From assembly GCF_020515625.1 (NCBI RefSeq), contig NZ_JAIWPJ010000001.1:372001-436000 (forward strand): a stretch of 64,000 bases of DNA, given 5' to 3'. Source of the DNA: Natrinema amylolyticum (GTDB lineage Archaea; Halobacteriota; Halobacteria; Halobacteriales; Natrialbaceae). The notes beneath the pieces were generated by a model, which saw only the letters and a program-made list of their open reading frames with translations, was not told the origin of the DNA and did no database searches. Below are positions 1 to 8,769 of this stretch, one piece after another; the stretch's first letter is position 1, and each line of letters begins with the position of its first letter. The position numbers were made by a program, and so were the translations under genes.

Positions 1-718
1 AGGAAGACCGGAGCCGGAGCCGCTCGATCCCGGTGGTCTCGTATTCGTCGGGATCGTCGTGGAAGTTCGGCGTTCGATCCTTCGGCAGGAACGCCTTCAT
101 CTCCACCGGGTAGAAGGCGGGATGGAAGCCGTGCTCGAAGGTGTGGAACATCACGCCCATCAGCATGATGACTCCGAGCAGGCCGTGGAAGGCGACGAAG
201 GCCATGACGACCGACTGAGAGTTGTAGAAGTCGATCAGCCACGTCTTCCGCCAGATCAGGAGGCCCGAAATCATCAGCAACAGCAGTTCGACGGTGAAGA
301 TCCAGACGACGCCCTTGCCGATGTAGGAGATCAGCGGCACCTCGTCGGCCTTGTAGCCCGCGAACTGGCGGGCGGCCGGGTGGCGCTCGTCGGCCCGCCC
401 GAGCGCGAACTTGATGTCCTGTACGAACGCCGAGATATCGGTTCGATTCGGCAAGACGCCGCGGAAATTCGAGCGACTCGTCGACCGCAGGAGCATGTAA
501 GACACCCAGAACCCGGTCAGGAGGATCAGCGAGAACCCCGCGAACCGATGGACCAGGAGCACGCCCTCGTTACCGCCCATCAGCTCGACCATCCACCACA
601 GCTCCGTGTTGAACGCGATGGCGTATCCCGTAAAGAACAGGAAGAACACCGTCAGCGCCAGCAGCGAGTGGAACGTGGTGGTCACTCGCGAGAACTTGCC
701 GTGGTCGAGGTTCGTCAT
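1..718 (-). CDS. Cytochrome b subunit of formate dehydrogenase (partial)
   Basis: This gene reads leftwards from an ATG at 718 and runs off the window edge, so only about 239 codons are visible. The product resembles the FdnI/FdoI cytochrome b556 subunit, the membrane anchor that passes electrons from the Fe-S subunit to quinone. Hydrophobic helices carry histidines suited to heme b: FHSLLALTVFFLFFTG near the start, LLVHRFAGFSLILL, and AFHGLLGVIMLMGVMFHTFEHG. The tail ends in an Asp/Glu/Arg-rich segment. Its ATG overlaps the stop of the upstream gene (ATGA), so it is the last visible gene of the fdh operon. The family call is firm. The true C-terminus is unknown. Confidence 0.85.
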   Translation of the reverse strand, partial: MTNLDHGKFSRVTTTFHSLLALTVFFLFFTGYAIAFNTELWWMVELMGGNEGVLLVHRFAGFSLILLTGFWVSYMLLRSTSRSNFRGVLPNRTDISAFVQDIKFALGRADERHPAARQFAGYKADEVPLISYIGKGVVWIFTVELLLLMISGLLIWRKTWLIDFYNSQSVVMAFVAFHGLLGVIMLMGVMFHTFEHGFHPAFYPVEMKAFLPKDRTPNFHDDPDEYETTGIERLRLRSS

Positions 719-1395
719 CGCGACTCACCTCCGTCGGACCGAGTCGAGTCGTCCCGTGGTGTCGATTCCGACTCCGGTTCCGCGGCGGCGCTCGAGTCCG
801 CCGACGGCCGTCCCGTGGTACTCGGCGCACCGCCGTCAGTCGCCGCGGCCGATTCCTGCCCCCGAGCCGTCGCCGCCGGCGGCCGCATCCGCGCGGCTAG
901 CCGCCGGAACGCCGCCCAGTGGACGAACACCATCAGAAGGATGAAAATTCCCATGACGACGTCCGCGAAGTGAACCACGGCGATCGCGATCTCGAGGGCC
1001 GGCGCGGTGTTTCCGAAGACCCAGTCGGCGGCGACGCCGCCGCCCTGGACGGTCGGCCGGACGCGGAGTAGGTTCTCGAAGAGCGGTGCGCGTCCGGAAA
1101 CGAGCGCGACGGCACCGCCCGCCAGCGCGAGTCCGATGAGCGCGCTGATCGCGAAGGCGATCCGATCCCAGCGACCGCCGCCGTCGCCACCGGTTCCCGT
1201 CCCCGAACCCGGGTCGCGGTCGGGAGTCGATCCTGCTTCGTCGGTCGATACCCCGCCACTCTCGTCGCGTCCGGCGGCGGTCTCAGCGGTGTCGCGATCG
1301 TCCCGGTCGACCGCGTCCGTCGTCCGGTCCCGATTCCTCGCGGCTCGGACGTCGTCGCGCTCGCGGGACTCGTCGGGTGGTCGTTCGTCGCTCAT
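715..1395 (-). CDS. Two-helix membrane protein of the formate dehydrogenase operon
   Basis: This 226-residue protein lies between the Fe-S and cytochrome b genes, with ATGA overlaps on both sides. Residues 1-75 are a charged, disordered-looking, probably cytoplasmic region. Two hydrophobic helices follow at about 79-100 and 134-162, and the tail is rich in Ser, Asp and Glu. The second helix holds two histidines (VVHFADVVMG and VFVHW). I do not recognise the family. In bacterial FdnH the C-terminal membrane helix is part of the Fe-S subunit, and the Fe-S subunit here has none, so a separate anchor or assembly role is possible. That role is inference from position. Confidence 0.7.
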   Translation of the reverse strand: MSDERPPDESRERDDVRAARNRDRTTDAVDRDDRDTAETAAGRDESGGVSTDEAGSTPDRDPGSGTGTGGDGGGRWDRIAFAISALIGLALAGGAVALVSGRAPLFENLLRVRPTVQGGGVAADWVFGNTAPALEIAIAVVHFADVVMGIFILLMVFVHWAAFRRLAARMRPPAATARGQESAAATDGGAPSTTGRPSADSSAAAEPESESTPRDDSTRSDGGESR

Positions 1396-2072
1396 TGGTC
1401 GCTGAATAGCTGGGCGTCGTCCGCCCCGAAGATGATCTCCATGGCCTCGTCGTTGAAGAAGGAGCCACTGTCTCGTTTCTCGAGTTCGTCGGCGATCTCG
1501 CCGGCGCTGCCGACCAGGATCGCGTCGGTGGCACACTCCTCGGCGCAGGCCGGTCCCTTCTGGACGTCCTGGCGCTCGCGACAGCCGGTACACTTGTCCA
1601 TGATGCCGCCGGTGCCGAAGAGCTGGGCCGTTCCCTCGTTGCTGTCCGGGAACTGCGGCGCGCCGAACGGACAGCCCGACAGGCAGTACTGACAGCCCAC
1701 ACAGAGGTCCTCGCTCACCGAGACGAACCCGTCGTCTTCCTTCTGGAGCGCGTTGGTCGGACAGACGGAGACGCAGGGCGCGTTCTCGCAGTGATAACAC
1801 TGCATCGGGAGGCTCGTCTCGCCCGGGCGCTCGCCAGCCGCCAGTCGGTCCGTCTTGTCGGCGTTCTCGCCCTGTGGCCCGGCGCGCCCTTCGGCCATCG
1901 TCGTGATGTCGATGCGCTGGTTGTGTATCTCGCGGTCCCAGGTGCGCTTACAGGCGACGACGCAGCCGCCGCAGTCGATACAGGCCTCGACGTCGGGGAA
2001 GATCCGCATCCCCTCGCCGGTGCTCATCACGCCCTGGCTCATCACCTGGCCGGACCGCTCGTCCTGTGTCAT
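1392..2072 (-). CDS. fdhB: Four-cluster iron-sulfur subunit of formate dehydrogenase
   Basis: This 226-residue protein belongs to the FdnH/DmsB/NrfC electron-transfer family. It should carry electrons from the molybdopterin subunit to cytochrome b. Four cysteine groups are visible in order: CIDCGGCVVACKR, CYHCENAPCVSVCPT, CVGCQYCLSGCPFGAP, and CTGC...CAEECATDAI, consistent with four 4Fe-4S clusters. There is no signal peptide, so it would be exported with the Tat-signal catalytic subunit. There is also no C-terminal membrane helix, unlike E. coli FdnH. Its ATG overlaps the fdhA stop (ATGA), which indicates translational coupling. Confidence 0.88.
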   Translation of the reverse strand: MTQDERSGQVMSQGVMSTGEGMRIFPDVEACIDCGGCVVACKRTWDREIHNQRIDITTMAEGRAGPQGENADKTDRLAAGERPGETSLPMQCYHCENAPCVSVCPTNALQKEDDGFVSVSEDLCVGCQYCLSGCPFGAPQFPDSNEGTAQLFGTGGIMDKCTGCRERQDVQKGPACAEECATDAILVGSAGEIADELEKRDSGSFFNDEAMEIIFGADDAQLFSDQ

Positions 2073-5000
2073 GGCGTGTCACCTCCCTCGATCATGTCCC
2101 ATTCGCGGACGTCGTATCGCTTCTGTGTGCCGAGTCCGTGCTCGTCCTGCGGGTAGTCGATGAACTCCATCTCGAGGTCGTCGACCACGCTTTGCGTGGC
2201 CTTCTGAACGTGGACGACGCCCGATTTGGTCTCCTGCATCTGGGTCTCGGCGTCGAACCCGCTCGGCGTGATGATGTTCGCGCTCTCGCCGATGGCCAGT
2301 GGCGCGGTTCCCTCGGGCCAGTTGCCCGACCTGTCTTCCCCGTGGAAGACGCCGCCCCAGTGATAGGGGAGGAAGACCTCCTCCTCGTTGACCCGGTTCG
2401 TCACGTAGGCCTTCACCAGGATCGAGCCCTTGTCGACCGAGGTGACGACGACGTGGTCGTCGCCGCCGACGACGTCGAGCTCCTCGGCGAGCGAGGGGTT
2501 GATCTCGGCGTACATGTGGGGCTGACGGTCGGCGGTGTACTCGTTGTTCCGCGTCTCGGCACCGCCGCCCTGGTGTTCGACCTGCCGGCCCGAAGTCAGA
2601 ATTACCGTTCGGCCGCTCTCGGCGTCGCTGCCGAGTTCGGTGTGGACCCGTTCGGTCGCGTCGGCCTGGACCGACGCGTTGTTCTGGTCGAGTCGCCAGA
2701 AGTTGACCTGTTCGCCGTTGGCGGGCCACTGCTCGACGAGGTCGGGCCGGGGGCTCTCGACCGGTTCCCGGTGGACGGGCACCGTGTCGAGGAAGTTCCA
2801 GACGACCGCGCGCGCCTTCCCGCGTCCCGTCGGCGGATCGGGCTGTGCGTAGTCGTACTCCTCGTAGGCCGCGGGGTCGACGTCGACCTCGTCCCCGTAC
2901 TGCTCGTCGAGCGCCTGCGCAGCGGTGTACACCGACTCAGTTTCGTCGAGTGCGTACTCGACGGGCAGTGTCTGTGTCGACGCGTTCACCGGATCGTCGG
3001 GAAGCAGCGTCGCGTAGTTCGGATACGACGGCACACCGTTGATCTCCTGCCCGTTCCACCACGGTGCCTCGAAGGACTCGGCGATCAGATCCAGTCCGTC
3101 CATCCCCTCCCGATTGTAGGTCTGCCAGAGCGGATACTGCTTGTCGATGCCGAGCTGGTTCCACTCCTCCGGCGTCGGCGCCCTGACGCCCCAGTTCTCG
3201 CGGAAGTCGTGGCCGCCATCGCGAGGGTCGGCCTCCTTCGTCCAGATAATCGGCGACCCGGGGTGATCGTCGCCCCAGTACGGCCAGGGGAGCATCCAGT
3301 AGTCCCCGTCGACGGGCAGCCCGTTGGTGTCCGCCCGCAGGTTGTCCGTGTTGAACGCCCAGTCGTACTCCTGATGTTGCTGGAGCTTCTCGGGCGACTG
3401 CTGGTAGCCGATGGATCGCGTTCCGAGGTTGATCTCCCGGAGCGTGTCCTCGTAGGAGCTCTGACCGTTGTACACCTCGGGACCGCTCCCCCAGTCGAAG
3501 TGCTCGCCGAAGCCGAGGTGATGGGCTAACTCCTGCATAATTTGGAGGTCGGGCCTGGAGTTGTGTGCCGGCGGCGCGACCCGCTCGCTCCACTGGACCG
3601 AGCGGTGGGAGTTCGTCACCGTCCGGACGTGTTCGTACTGGCTCGAGGCCGGCAGCAGGATCACGTTCGCGTCGTCTGGCAGCGTCCCGGCGACGGCCGG
3701 GAAGACGTCGACGACGACCATCAGATCCAGCTCCTCCATCGCTCGCTTCATCTTGTCCATCTCGCTGATGGAGTTCGCCGAGTGGCCCCAGAAGAACGCC
3801 ATCTTCAGCGGGTCGGACTGGTAGAGGTTCGACTCGAGCAGGCGTTGTTCCTGCTCTAAGGCCGCCTCGTACCAGCGGGCGACGGTCAGCCCGACCTGGA
3901 ACATCATCGACCGGTCGCTGACGTCGGTCGATTCCTCCTCTTCTAGGCCCTCCGATTCGTCGTCGCCCGACTGATCCTCGCCCTGCTCTTCGTCTCCCTG
4001 TCCCCCTGCGCTCTCCTCTCCTTCGCCCCCTTCGCCCTCTTGTTCCTCCTCGACGTCGACGCCGGCGCCCCCCGCCTCGACCTCGGCCGGCGTTTCCATG
4101 CCGCTCCACATGTCCTCCGGCATCATCTCGAACTTGTCGTATAGGTCCTGGAAGGAGGTACTGCCGCTGGTCCAGGGGCTCTGATCCCAGACGTCCGCCC
4201 AGTGCTCCCACGAGCCCGGCGAGTCGACGCCGTAGTAGCCCGGGAGGATGCTCGCGTCGACGCCGAGGTCGGTCGCTCCCTGGACGTTGGCGTGGCCGCG
4301 CATGACCTGCAGGCCGCCGCCAGACCGAGCCGCGCTCCCGGTCGCGAGGCTGAACAGCGCGTACGAGCGGATGTTCTGGGTCCCGTTGTTGTGCTGGGTG
4401 CCGCCCATCGCCCACTCGACCTGGATCTGGGGTCTGTTCTCGATGATCAGGTCACCGATCTCCTCGAGGTCGCCCTGATCGATCCAGGTGACGTCCGAGA
4501 CCGTCTCGAGGTCGTATTGTTCGAGTTCGGGTTCGACGTCGGGCCACCCCATCACGCGGTCCTCGAGGAAGGTGCTGTCGAGTCCGTCTTGGTCCCGAAC
4601 GTAGTTGAGTAGGCCCATGACCAGCGCCACGTCCGTGCCGGGCCGCAGCCGGTAGAAGTAGTCGGCGTGGGCCGACGTCTTCGTGTACCGGGGGTCGATC
4701 GAGACGATCGTCCCGCCGCGAGCCTGCCCCTCGAGGATGTGCTGCATCGCGATCGGGTGAGACTCCGCGGGGTTCTGCCCGAGGATGATGAGCAGGTCGA
4801 AGTTGCGGTAGTCGTTGATCGTGTTCGTCATCGCGCCGAACCCCCAGGTGTTCGCCAGTCCGGTCACGGTCGGCGAGTGACAGATCCGCGCCTGGTGGTC
4901 GACGTTGTTCGTGCCCATGAAGGCCGCGAGCTTGCGGATGGCGTAGGCCTCCTCGTTAGCGTGGTGGGCACTACCTAGTAGCATGACACTCTCGCGGCTG

Positions 5001-5431
5001 TACTCGTCGATGGTCTCCTCCCAGGTCTCGGCGATCTCGGAGTAGGCCTCGTTCCAGGAGATCTTCTGCCACTCGCCGTCGACCTTCCGCATCGGGTGTT
5101 TGAGCCGCTTGACCGAGTGCTCGGTCTCGAGAATGCCGGCCCCCTTCGAGCAGAGCGAGCCGTTGTTGATCGGGTTCTCGAACCACGGCTCCATCGCGGT
5201 AAAGGAGTTGCCGTCCTTGACGGCCTTGAAGCCGCAGCCGACGGCGCAGTAGTTACAGATCACCTTCGACGTGTCGGCGTCGTCGACGACGCCGTCCTCG
5301 CCCTCTTCCTCTTGACTGAGGACGTTCCCGGTGACGCCGCCGCCGAGGACCAGTCCGCCCGCGAGAGCGCTGGCTTTCATGAACGACCGGCGATCGAGGT
5401 CGATCGTCACCGGCTCGCCGTCCGCGCTCAT
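2069..5431 (-). CDS. fdhA: Molybdopterin formate dehydrogenase catalytic subunit, Tat-exported
   Basis: This 1120-residue protein would oxidise formate to CO2. A twin-arginine signal (DRRSFMKASALAGG) starts at about residue 13 and implies folded export. A 4Fe-4S site follows (C59-x2-C62-x3-C66, then C94). The segment ARICHSPTV places Cys184 where FdnG-type enzymes have selenocysteine, followed by the usual GAMTN, so this is the cysteine form. Residues 448-504 hold a Glu/Gly/Asp-rich insert. The C-terminal part has the GRQVEHQGGG...PHMYAEINP molydopterin-dinucleotide-binding type sequence. It is first in a four-gene operon. Another CISM-family substrate is possible, but the Cys184 context and operon favour formate. 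Confidence 0.85.
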   Translation of the reverse strand: MSADGEPVTIDLDRRSFMKASALAGGLVLGGGVTGNVLSQEEEGEDGVVDDADTSKVICNYCAVGCGFKAVKDGNSFTAMEPWFENPINNGSLCSKGAGILETEHSVKRLKHPMRKVDGEWQKISWNEAYSEIAETWEETIDEYSRESVMLLGSAHHANEEAYAIRKLAAFMGTNNVDHQARICHSPTVTGLANTWGFGAMTNTINDYRNFDLLIILGQNPAESHPIAMQHILEGQARGGTIVSIDPRYTKTSAHADYFYRLRPGTDVALVMGLLNYVRDQDGLDSTFLEDRVMGWPDVEPELEQYDLETVSDVTWIDQGDLEEIGDLIIENRPQIQVEWAMGGTQHNNGTQNIRSYALFSLATGSAARSGGGLQVMRGHANVQGATDLGVDASILPGYYGVDSPGSWEHWADVWDQSPWTSGSTSFQDLYDKFEMMPEDMWSGMETPAEVEAGGAGVDVEEEQEGEGGEGEESAGGQGDEEQGEDQSGDDESEGLEEEESTDVSDRSMMFQVGLTVARWYEAALEQEQRLLESNLYQSDPLKMAFFWGHSANSISEMDKMKRAMEELDLMVVVDVFPAVAGTLPDDANVILLPASSQYEHVRTVTNSHRSVQWSERVAPPAHNSRPDLQIMQELAHHLGFGEHFDWGSGPEVYNGQSSYEDTLREINLGTRSIGYQQSPEKLQQHQEYDWAFNTDNLRADTNGLPVDGDYWMLPWPYWGDDHPGSPIIWTKEADPRDGGHDFRENWGVRAPTPEEWNQLGIDKQYPLWQTYNREGMDGLDLIAESFEAPWWNGQEINGVPSYPNYATLLPDDPVNASTQTLPVEYALDETESVYTAAQALDEQYGDEVDVDPAAYEEYDYAQPDPPTGRGKARAVVWNFLDTVPVHREPVESPRPDLVEQWPANGEQVNFWRLDQNNASVQADATERVHTELGSDAESGRTVILTSGRQVEHQGGGAETRNNEYTADRQPHMYAEINPSLAEELDVVGGDDHVVVTSVDKGSILVKAYVTNRVNEEEVFLPYHWGGVFHGEDRSGNWPEGTAPLAIGESANIITPSGFDAETQMQETKSGVVHVQKATQSVVDDLEMEFIDYPQDEHGLGTQKRYDVREWDMIEGGDTP

Positions 5432-5689
5432 TGGACGCGGTACCCCACTACTCGGCGAACACTCGTTCGCGCTACCGTGTGTACAGTACCCATGCCCATG
5501 ACCCGCACTTTGCGGGATGGCTCTATGAATATTTGCTCTGGACGTTCTTCGGTAATTTATATTCGAGCTAGGGTTCTTCCGCCGAAGAAACGAAATACCC
5601 GATTACTCTCGAGTAGTGTTCGAACTCTGCCGAACAGTCACGGTATTTTTACGGAATACTATTGTATTGTCACAGTATACCACGACGGG
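5432..5689. promoter_or_regulatory. Divergent AT-rich control region of the fdh operon and polyferredoxin gene
   Basis: This 258-bp gap between two divergent starts is clearly AT-richer than its surroundings. TATA-like stretches include TAATTTATATTC near 5553-5565 and GGTATTTTTACGG near 5642-5654, the latter about 40 nt before the rightward ATG. A perfect inverted repeat TGTTCG/CGAACA with an 8-nt spacer lies at 5617-5636 and could be an operator. The position suggests the two transcription units are controlled together. No regulator gene is adjacent. Confidence 0.55.
5617..5636. repeat. Inverted repeat TGTTCG-N8-CGAACA (possible operator)
   Basis: Two perfect 6-bp arms separated by 8 nt lie in the divergent fdh control region, just upstream of the TATA-like stretch that serves the rightward polyferredoxin gene. 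The symmetry and the one-turn spacing would suit a dimeric regulator. This is inference from sequence only. Confidence 0.4.
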
Positions 5690-7822
5690 ATGAGAGTCGG
5701 GAGTTTCGTCTGTTCGTGTGCGGACACCTGTGACGTCGATCTCGAGGGCGTCCGCGAGGGGATCGATCACGTCGACGTCGCGGCGAGTTCGAGCCTGCTC
5801 TGTGCGGACGGCCTCCCCGCGATGGAGCAGGTCATCGACGAGTACGACCTCGATCAGCTGATCGTCACCTGTCCCGAGTCGCGGTCCCAGCGGAAGATCG
5901 AGCGGGTCGCCGAACAGCGGGGACTCCATCCGGACGCGGTCTCGTTCGTCGACCAGCGCGAGCGCGCCGGGTGGGTCCACGACGAGGCCGGTGCCACGGC
6001 GAAGACCGCCCGGATGGTCAACGCCAGATACGCCGGCCTCGAGGCCGAATCGGTCTCCCGGACGGTCTCGCAAGACGCCGGCGAGCGCGTTGCGGTCGTC
6101 GCCGATCCGGAGACCGCGGCGGCCCTGTCCGATGACGCTAACATCACGTTGATCGCCGACGGCGAGGAGTACGTCGACAGTACGGCCGAGCTCGACGACG
6201 TGACGATCGAACGCGGCCGCGTGATCGACGTCGACGGCCGGTTCGGCGAGTTCACGGTTCGCATTCGGGCACAGGTCACCGAGGACTGCGTCTCGTGTAT
6301 GAAGTGCGTCCGCGAGGGCCCCGACGGCGCGGTCACGCGCTATCCGGTCGATATCGATCCGGACGCGCCCGACGGAGCGTGGACGGACGTCTGTCCCACC
6401 GACGCGATCGAGCTGGACGGGACCGAACGGACCCTCGAGTTCGACCAGGTCGTTTACCCGGCGGCCACTCGCGCGACACGGGGCGGCCGGATCGGCTTCT
6501 ACACCGCGCCGATCGACGCGGCGACGATCTCGGCCGTGCGAACACACCTCGGCGGGATCGAGAAACCCGACCACCTCGACCTCGAGATGGACGTCTGCGC
6601 CGCGGGCGACTCGAGCCAGCGGGGCTGCAACGAGTGCGTCGAGGCCTGCCCGCACGACGCGGTCGAACGGGCGCGGATCGACGAGGTCGAGTTCCACAAG
6701 GAGGCCTGCCAGAACTGCGGGGCCTGTACCAGCGCCTGTCCGACGGGGGCGACGATGCTCCGCGAGCCCTCGAACGAGCGACTCGCCCGGGAGGTCGAGG
6801 CGCTGCTCCGGCCGACGGACGACGAGGGCGGCTGGCTCCTGAACCGCTCCGGCTCGGACATCGACGCCGCGATCGTCGCGTTCGTCTGCTCGGAGGAGGC
6901 CGACGACGCGCTCGCCGAGTACGGCCGACTGGCCGCCGCGGGGAAAGCGGACGTCGAGTACCCGCCGATCCTCCCCGTTCGCGTGAACTGCACGGACACC
7001 GTCGGCGAGGCCCACGCGATGCACGCGCTGGCCTGCGGTGCGGACGGCGTCGCGGTCGTCGGCTGCGGCGGCGACTGCCGTCACTCCGGTCCGGAGTCGA
7101 AGGCCGACCTCGTCGATCGGCTCAACCGAGCCACTGCGGACCTCGCGCTCGGCGAGCGGATCGGGTTCTTCGCGCCCGATCCCGACGAGCCGGGCCAGTT
7201 CGTCGAGGAGATTTCGACCTTCGCCGTCGAACTCGAGGGCTCGCCGATTCCGGTGGGCGATCACGAGGCCACCGGAGGGATCGACGCCGACCGGGACAAC
7301 CCCGCCTTCGACAGTCACGGTTGGACGCTCGAGAGCGTCCGCGCGATCCTCGAGCACGTCGATCCGGACCGCGAGGTGATTCGCGGGCTCAAAGATTTCG
7401 GTCGCATGGACGTCGCCGACGGCTGTACGCTCACGCCGACCTGTTCGAACCTCTGTCCCACCGACGCGATCCGCCGGAACGAGGACGAGGCCGTCCTCGA
7501 GTTCAACCACGAGAAGTGCGTCAACTGCGGGCTCTGTGAGGAGGGCTGCGTCGAGGACGTCATCGAGATGCGCGACGGCCTCGACCGGTCGCTGCTGCCG
7601 GAGAACCGCGACGACGAGGACCCCGCCTGGATCGAGGTCTTCGACGGCGAGATGCGAGAGTGTCGCCACTGTGGCAAGCCGTTCACCAGCGAGGGATCGG
7701 CACGGAAGATCCAGGCGGAAGTCGGTGACCTCGTCGCCGGCATCGCCCCGAGCGCGCAGGGGGACATCTTCGAGTACTGCGGCGACTGCCGCGCGCGACT
7801 GCTCTCCGACCGAGGTGACTGA
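5690..7822 (+). CDS. Polyferredoxin with HdrA N-terminal-like and MvhD-like domains
   Basis: This 710-residue protein has no signal peptide. Residues 1-140 begin VGSFVCSCADTC and resemble the N-terminal domain of heterodisulfide reductase HdrA, but no FAD domain follows. A cysteine cluster (C200-x2-C-x2-C) is followed by two ferredoxin motifs at about 313 and 340. Residues 393-505 look like the MvhD/hydrogenase delta subunit (IVAFVCSEE, then VNCTD and VGCGGDCRH), though the first CxxC of MvhD is missing. Two more ferredoxin motifs lie at about 578 and 610, and a CxxC...CxxC zinc ribbon lies from about 658. An in-frame reading continues upstream, but MRVGSF at 5690 starts the HdrA-like domain and follows the AT-rich promoter. 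It likely shuttles electrons; the partner is unknown. Confidence 0.8.
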   Translation: MRVGSFVCSCADTCDVDLEGVREGIDHVDVAASSSLLCADGLPAMEQVIDEYDLDQLIVTCPESRSQRKIERVAEQRGLHPDAVSFVDQRERAGWVHDEAGATAKTARMVNARYAGLEAESVSRTVSQDAGERVAVVADPETAAALSDDANITLIADGEEYVDSTAELDDVTIERGRVIDVDGRFGEFTVRIRAQVTEDCVSCMKCVREGPDGAVTRYPVDIDPDAPDGAWTDVCPTDAIELDGTERTLEFDQVVYPAATRATRGGRIGFYTAPIDAATISAVRTHLGGIEKPDHLDLEMDVCAAGDSSQRGCNECVEACPHDAVERARIDEVEFHKEACQNCGACTSACPTGATMLREPSNERLAREVEALLRPTDDEGGWLLNRSGSDIDAAIVAFVCSEEADDALAEYGRLAAAGKADVEYPPILPVRVNCTDTVGEAHAMHALACGADGVAVVGCGGDCRHSGPESKADLVDRLNRATADLALGERIGFFAPDPDEPGQFVEEISTFAVELEGSPIPVGDHEATGGIDADRDNPAFDSHGWTLESVRAILEHVDPDREVIRGLKDFGRMDVADGCTLTPTCSNLCPTDAIRRNEDEAVLEFNHEKCVNCGLCEEGCVEDVIEMRDGLDRSLLPENRDDEDPAWIEVFDGEMRECRHCGKPFTSEGSARKIQAEVGDLVAGIAPSAQGDIFEYCGDCRARLLSDRGD

Positions 7823-7824
7823 CG

Positions 7825-8457
7825 ATGAGCGTAGACCAACAGGCACTCTACGACGCCCGACTCGAGCTGGTGAACTTCCTGATCGACGCGTTCGCAGACG
7901 TCCCGACCGAATCGTTCGTCGAGACGTTGCTGTCCGGGGACGTCTCGCTCCCGGAGGAGAGCGTCAGCGAGCGCCTCGACCGGGGATTCGCGGAGCTCGA
8001 AGCCTTCATCGAGGAGAACCGGGATCGCGACCCCGACGCCGTTCGGGACGATCTGGAGAGCGAGTTCACGCGGCTGTTCGTCGGCCCGCGGCCGCCGGTC
8101 CTCCCCCACGAGACCTACTACCGAGAGGACACCGACTTTCGCGGCAGCGGGTTAGCAGAAGTCGAAGCGAGTTACGCCGCAGCGGGCTGGTCGCCGCCCG
8201 AGGAATACCCCGAGGAGAACGATTACGTCGCGGTCGAACTGGCGTTCCTCCGATACCTGATTCGCCGGCAGCGCGGCGGCGACGAAGAGACGTTCGGCTA
8301 CCAGCGGGTCTTCCACGAGGAACATCTCTCCGAGTGGATCAACGACCTCGCGGCGGACGTCCGCGAGCGGACCGACGAGCGGTTCTACGAGGCCGTCGCC
8401 GCGCTGCTCGAGGGCGACGTCGCGTTCGAGGAAGAGATCGCGATACAGATGGCCTGA
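7825..8457 (+). CDS. TorD/DmsD-family chaperone for molybdoenzyme
   Basis: This 210-residue all-helical protein has the TorD-family signature EFTRLFVGP...PHETYYRE at about residues 74-100 and a later ENDYVAVELAFLRYLIRR helix. TorD-family chaperones bind Tat signal peptides and help insert molybdopterin cofactor before export. Here the natural client is the Tat-signal formate dehydrogenase encoded divergently about 2.4 kb away. It starts 2 nt after the stop of the polyferredoxin gene, so the two are co-transcribed. Confidence 0.85.
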   Translation: MSVDQQALYDARLELVNFLIDAFADVPTESFVETLLSGDVSLPEESVSERLDRGFAELEAFIEENRDRDPDAVRDDLESEFTRLFVGPRPPVLPHETYYREDTDFRGSGLAEVEASYAAAGWSPPEEYPEENDYVAVELAFLRYLIRRQRGGDEETFGYQRVFHEEHLSEWINDLAADVRERTDERFYEAVAALLEGDVAFEEEIAIQMA

Positions 8458-8493
8458 GCGAAGCGACGGCTCGGGCCCGAGTCCGCGGCCCAG

Positions 8494-8670
8494 TTACTCC
8501 TCGCCGTCGGCTCCTTCGTCGTCGACGAACGGCTCGAGAACCTCGTCGCTGAACGAGATGTCGCCGTCGACCTCGCCGTCGTTGATATCGTGTGGCGCAG
8601 TGTGCGTCCAGACCTCCTTGTCGCGTTTCTTGTCGAGTCCCGGATCCGGTCGCCAGCTCGTGTGCGTCAT
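8494..8670 (-). CDS. Small acidic hypothetical protein, 58 aa
   Basis: The gene runs from an ATG at 8670 to TAA. The product begins MTHTSWRPDPGLDKKRDKE and ends in a strongly acidic segment (EPFVDDEGADGEE). It has no membrane segment and no cysteine. The acidic composition and codon choice fit a real haloarchaeal small protein. It lies convergent with the TorD gene, 36 nt away. Function unknown. Confidence 0.6.
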   Translation of the reverse strand: MTHTSWRPDPGLDKKRDKEVWTHTAPHDINDGEVDGDISFSDEVLEPFVDDEGADGEE

Positions 8671-8769
8671 AGTTTCATGTGTGCGATTGACAGCCTTAGG
8701 CTTTTGTTGCGATTCTCGGATACGTCTCGCCGTCGGTCGAGGGACGGCGACGAACCGACGGCGTGCGGT

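Noticed and set aside
59-973. Long rightward reading frame opposite the cytochrome b and small membrane protein genes
   Set aside because: It is antisense to well-supported overlapping operon genes; composition is Arg/His/Gln-rich and unlike haloarchaeal proteins. High GC makes such open antisense frames common.
5603-7846. 747-codon leftward frame opposite the polyferredoxin gene
   Set aside because: The other strand has clear ferredoxin motifs and ordinary codon use. This frame shows no domain and is Arg/Val/Asp-rich noise.
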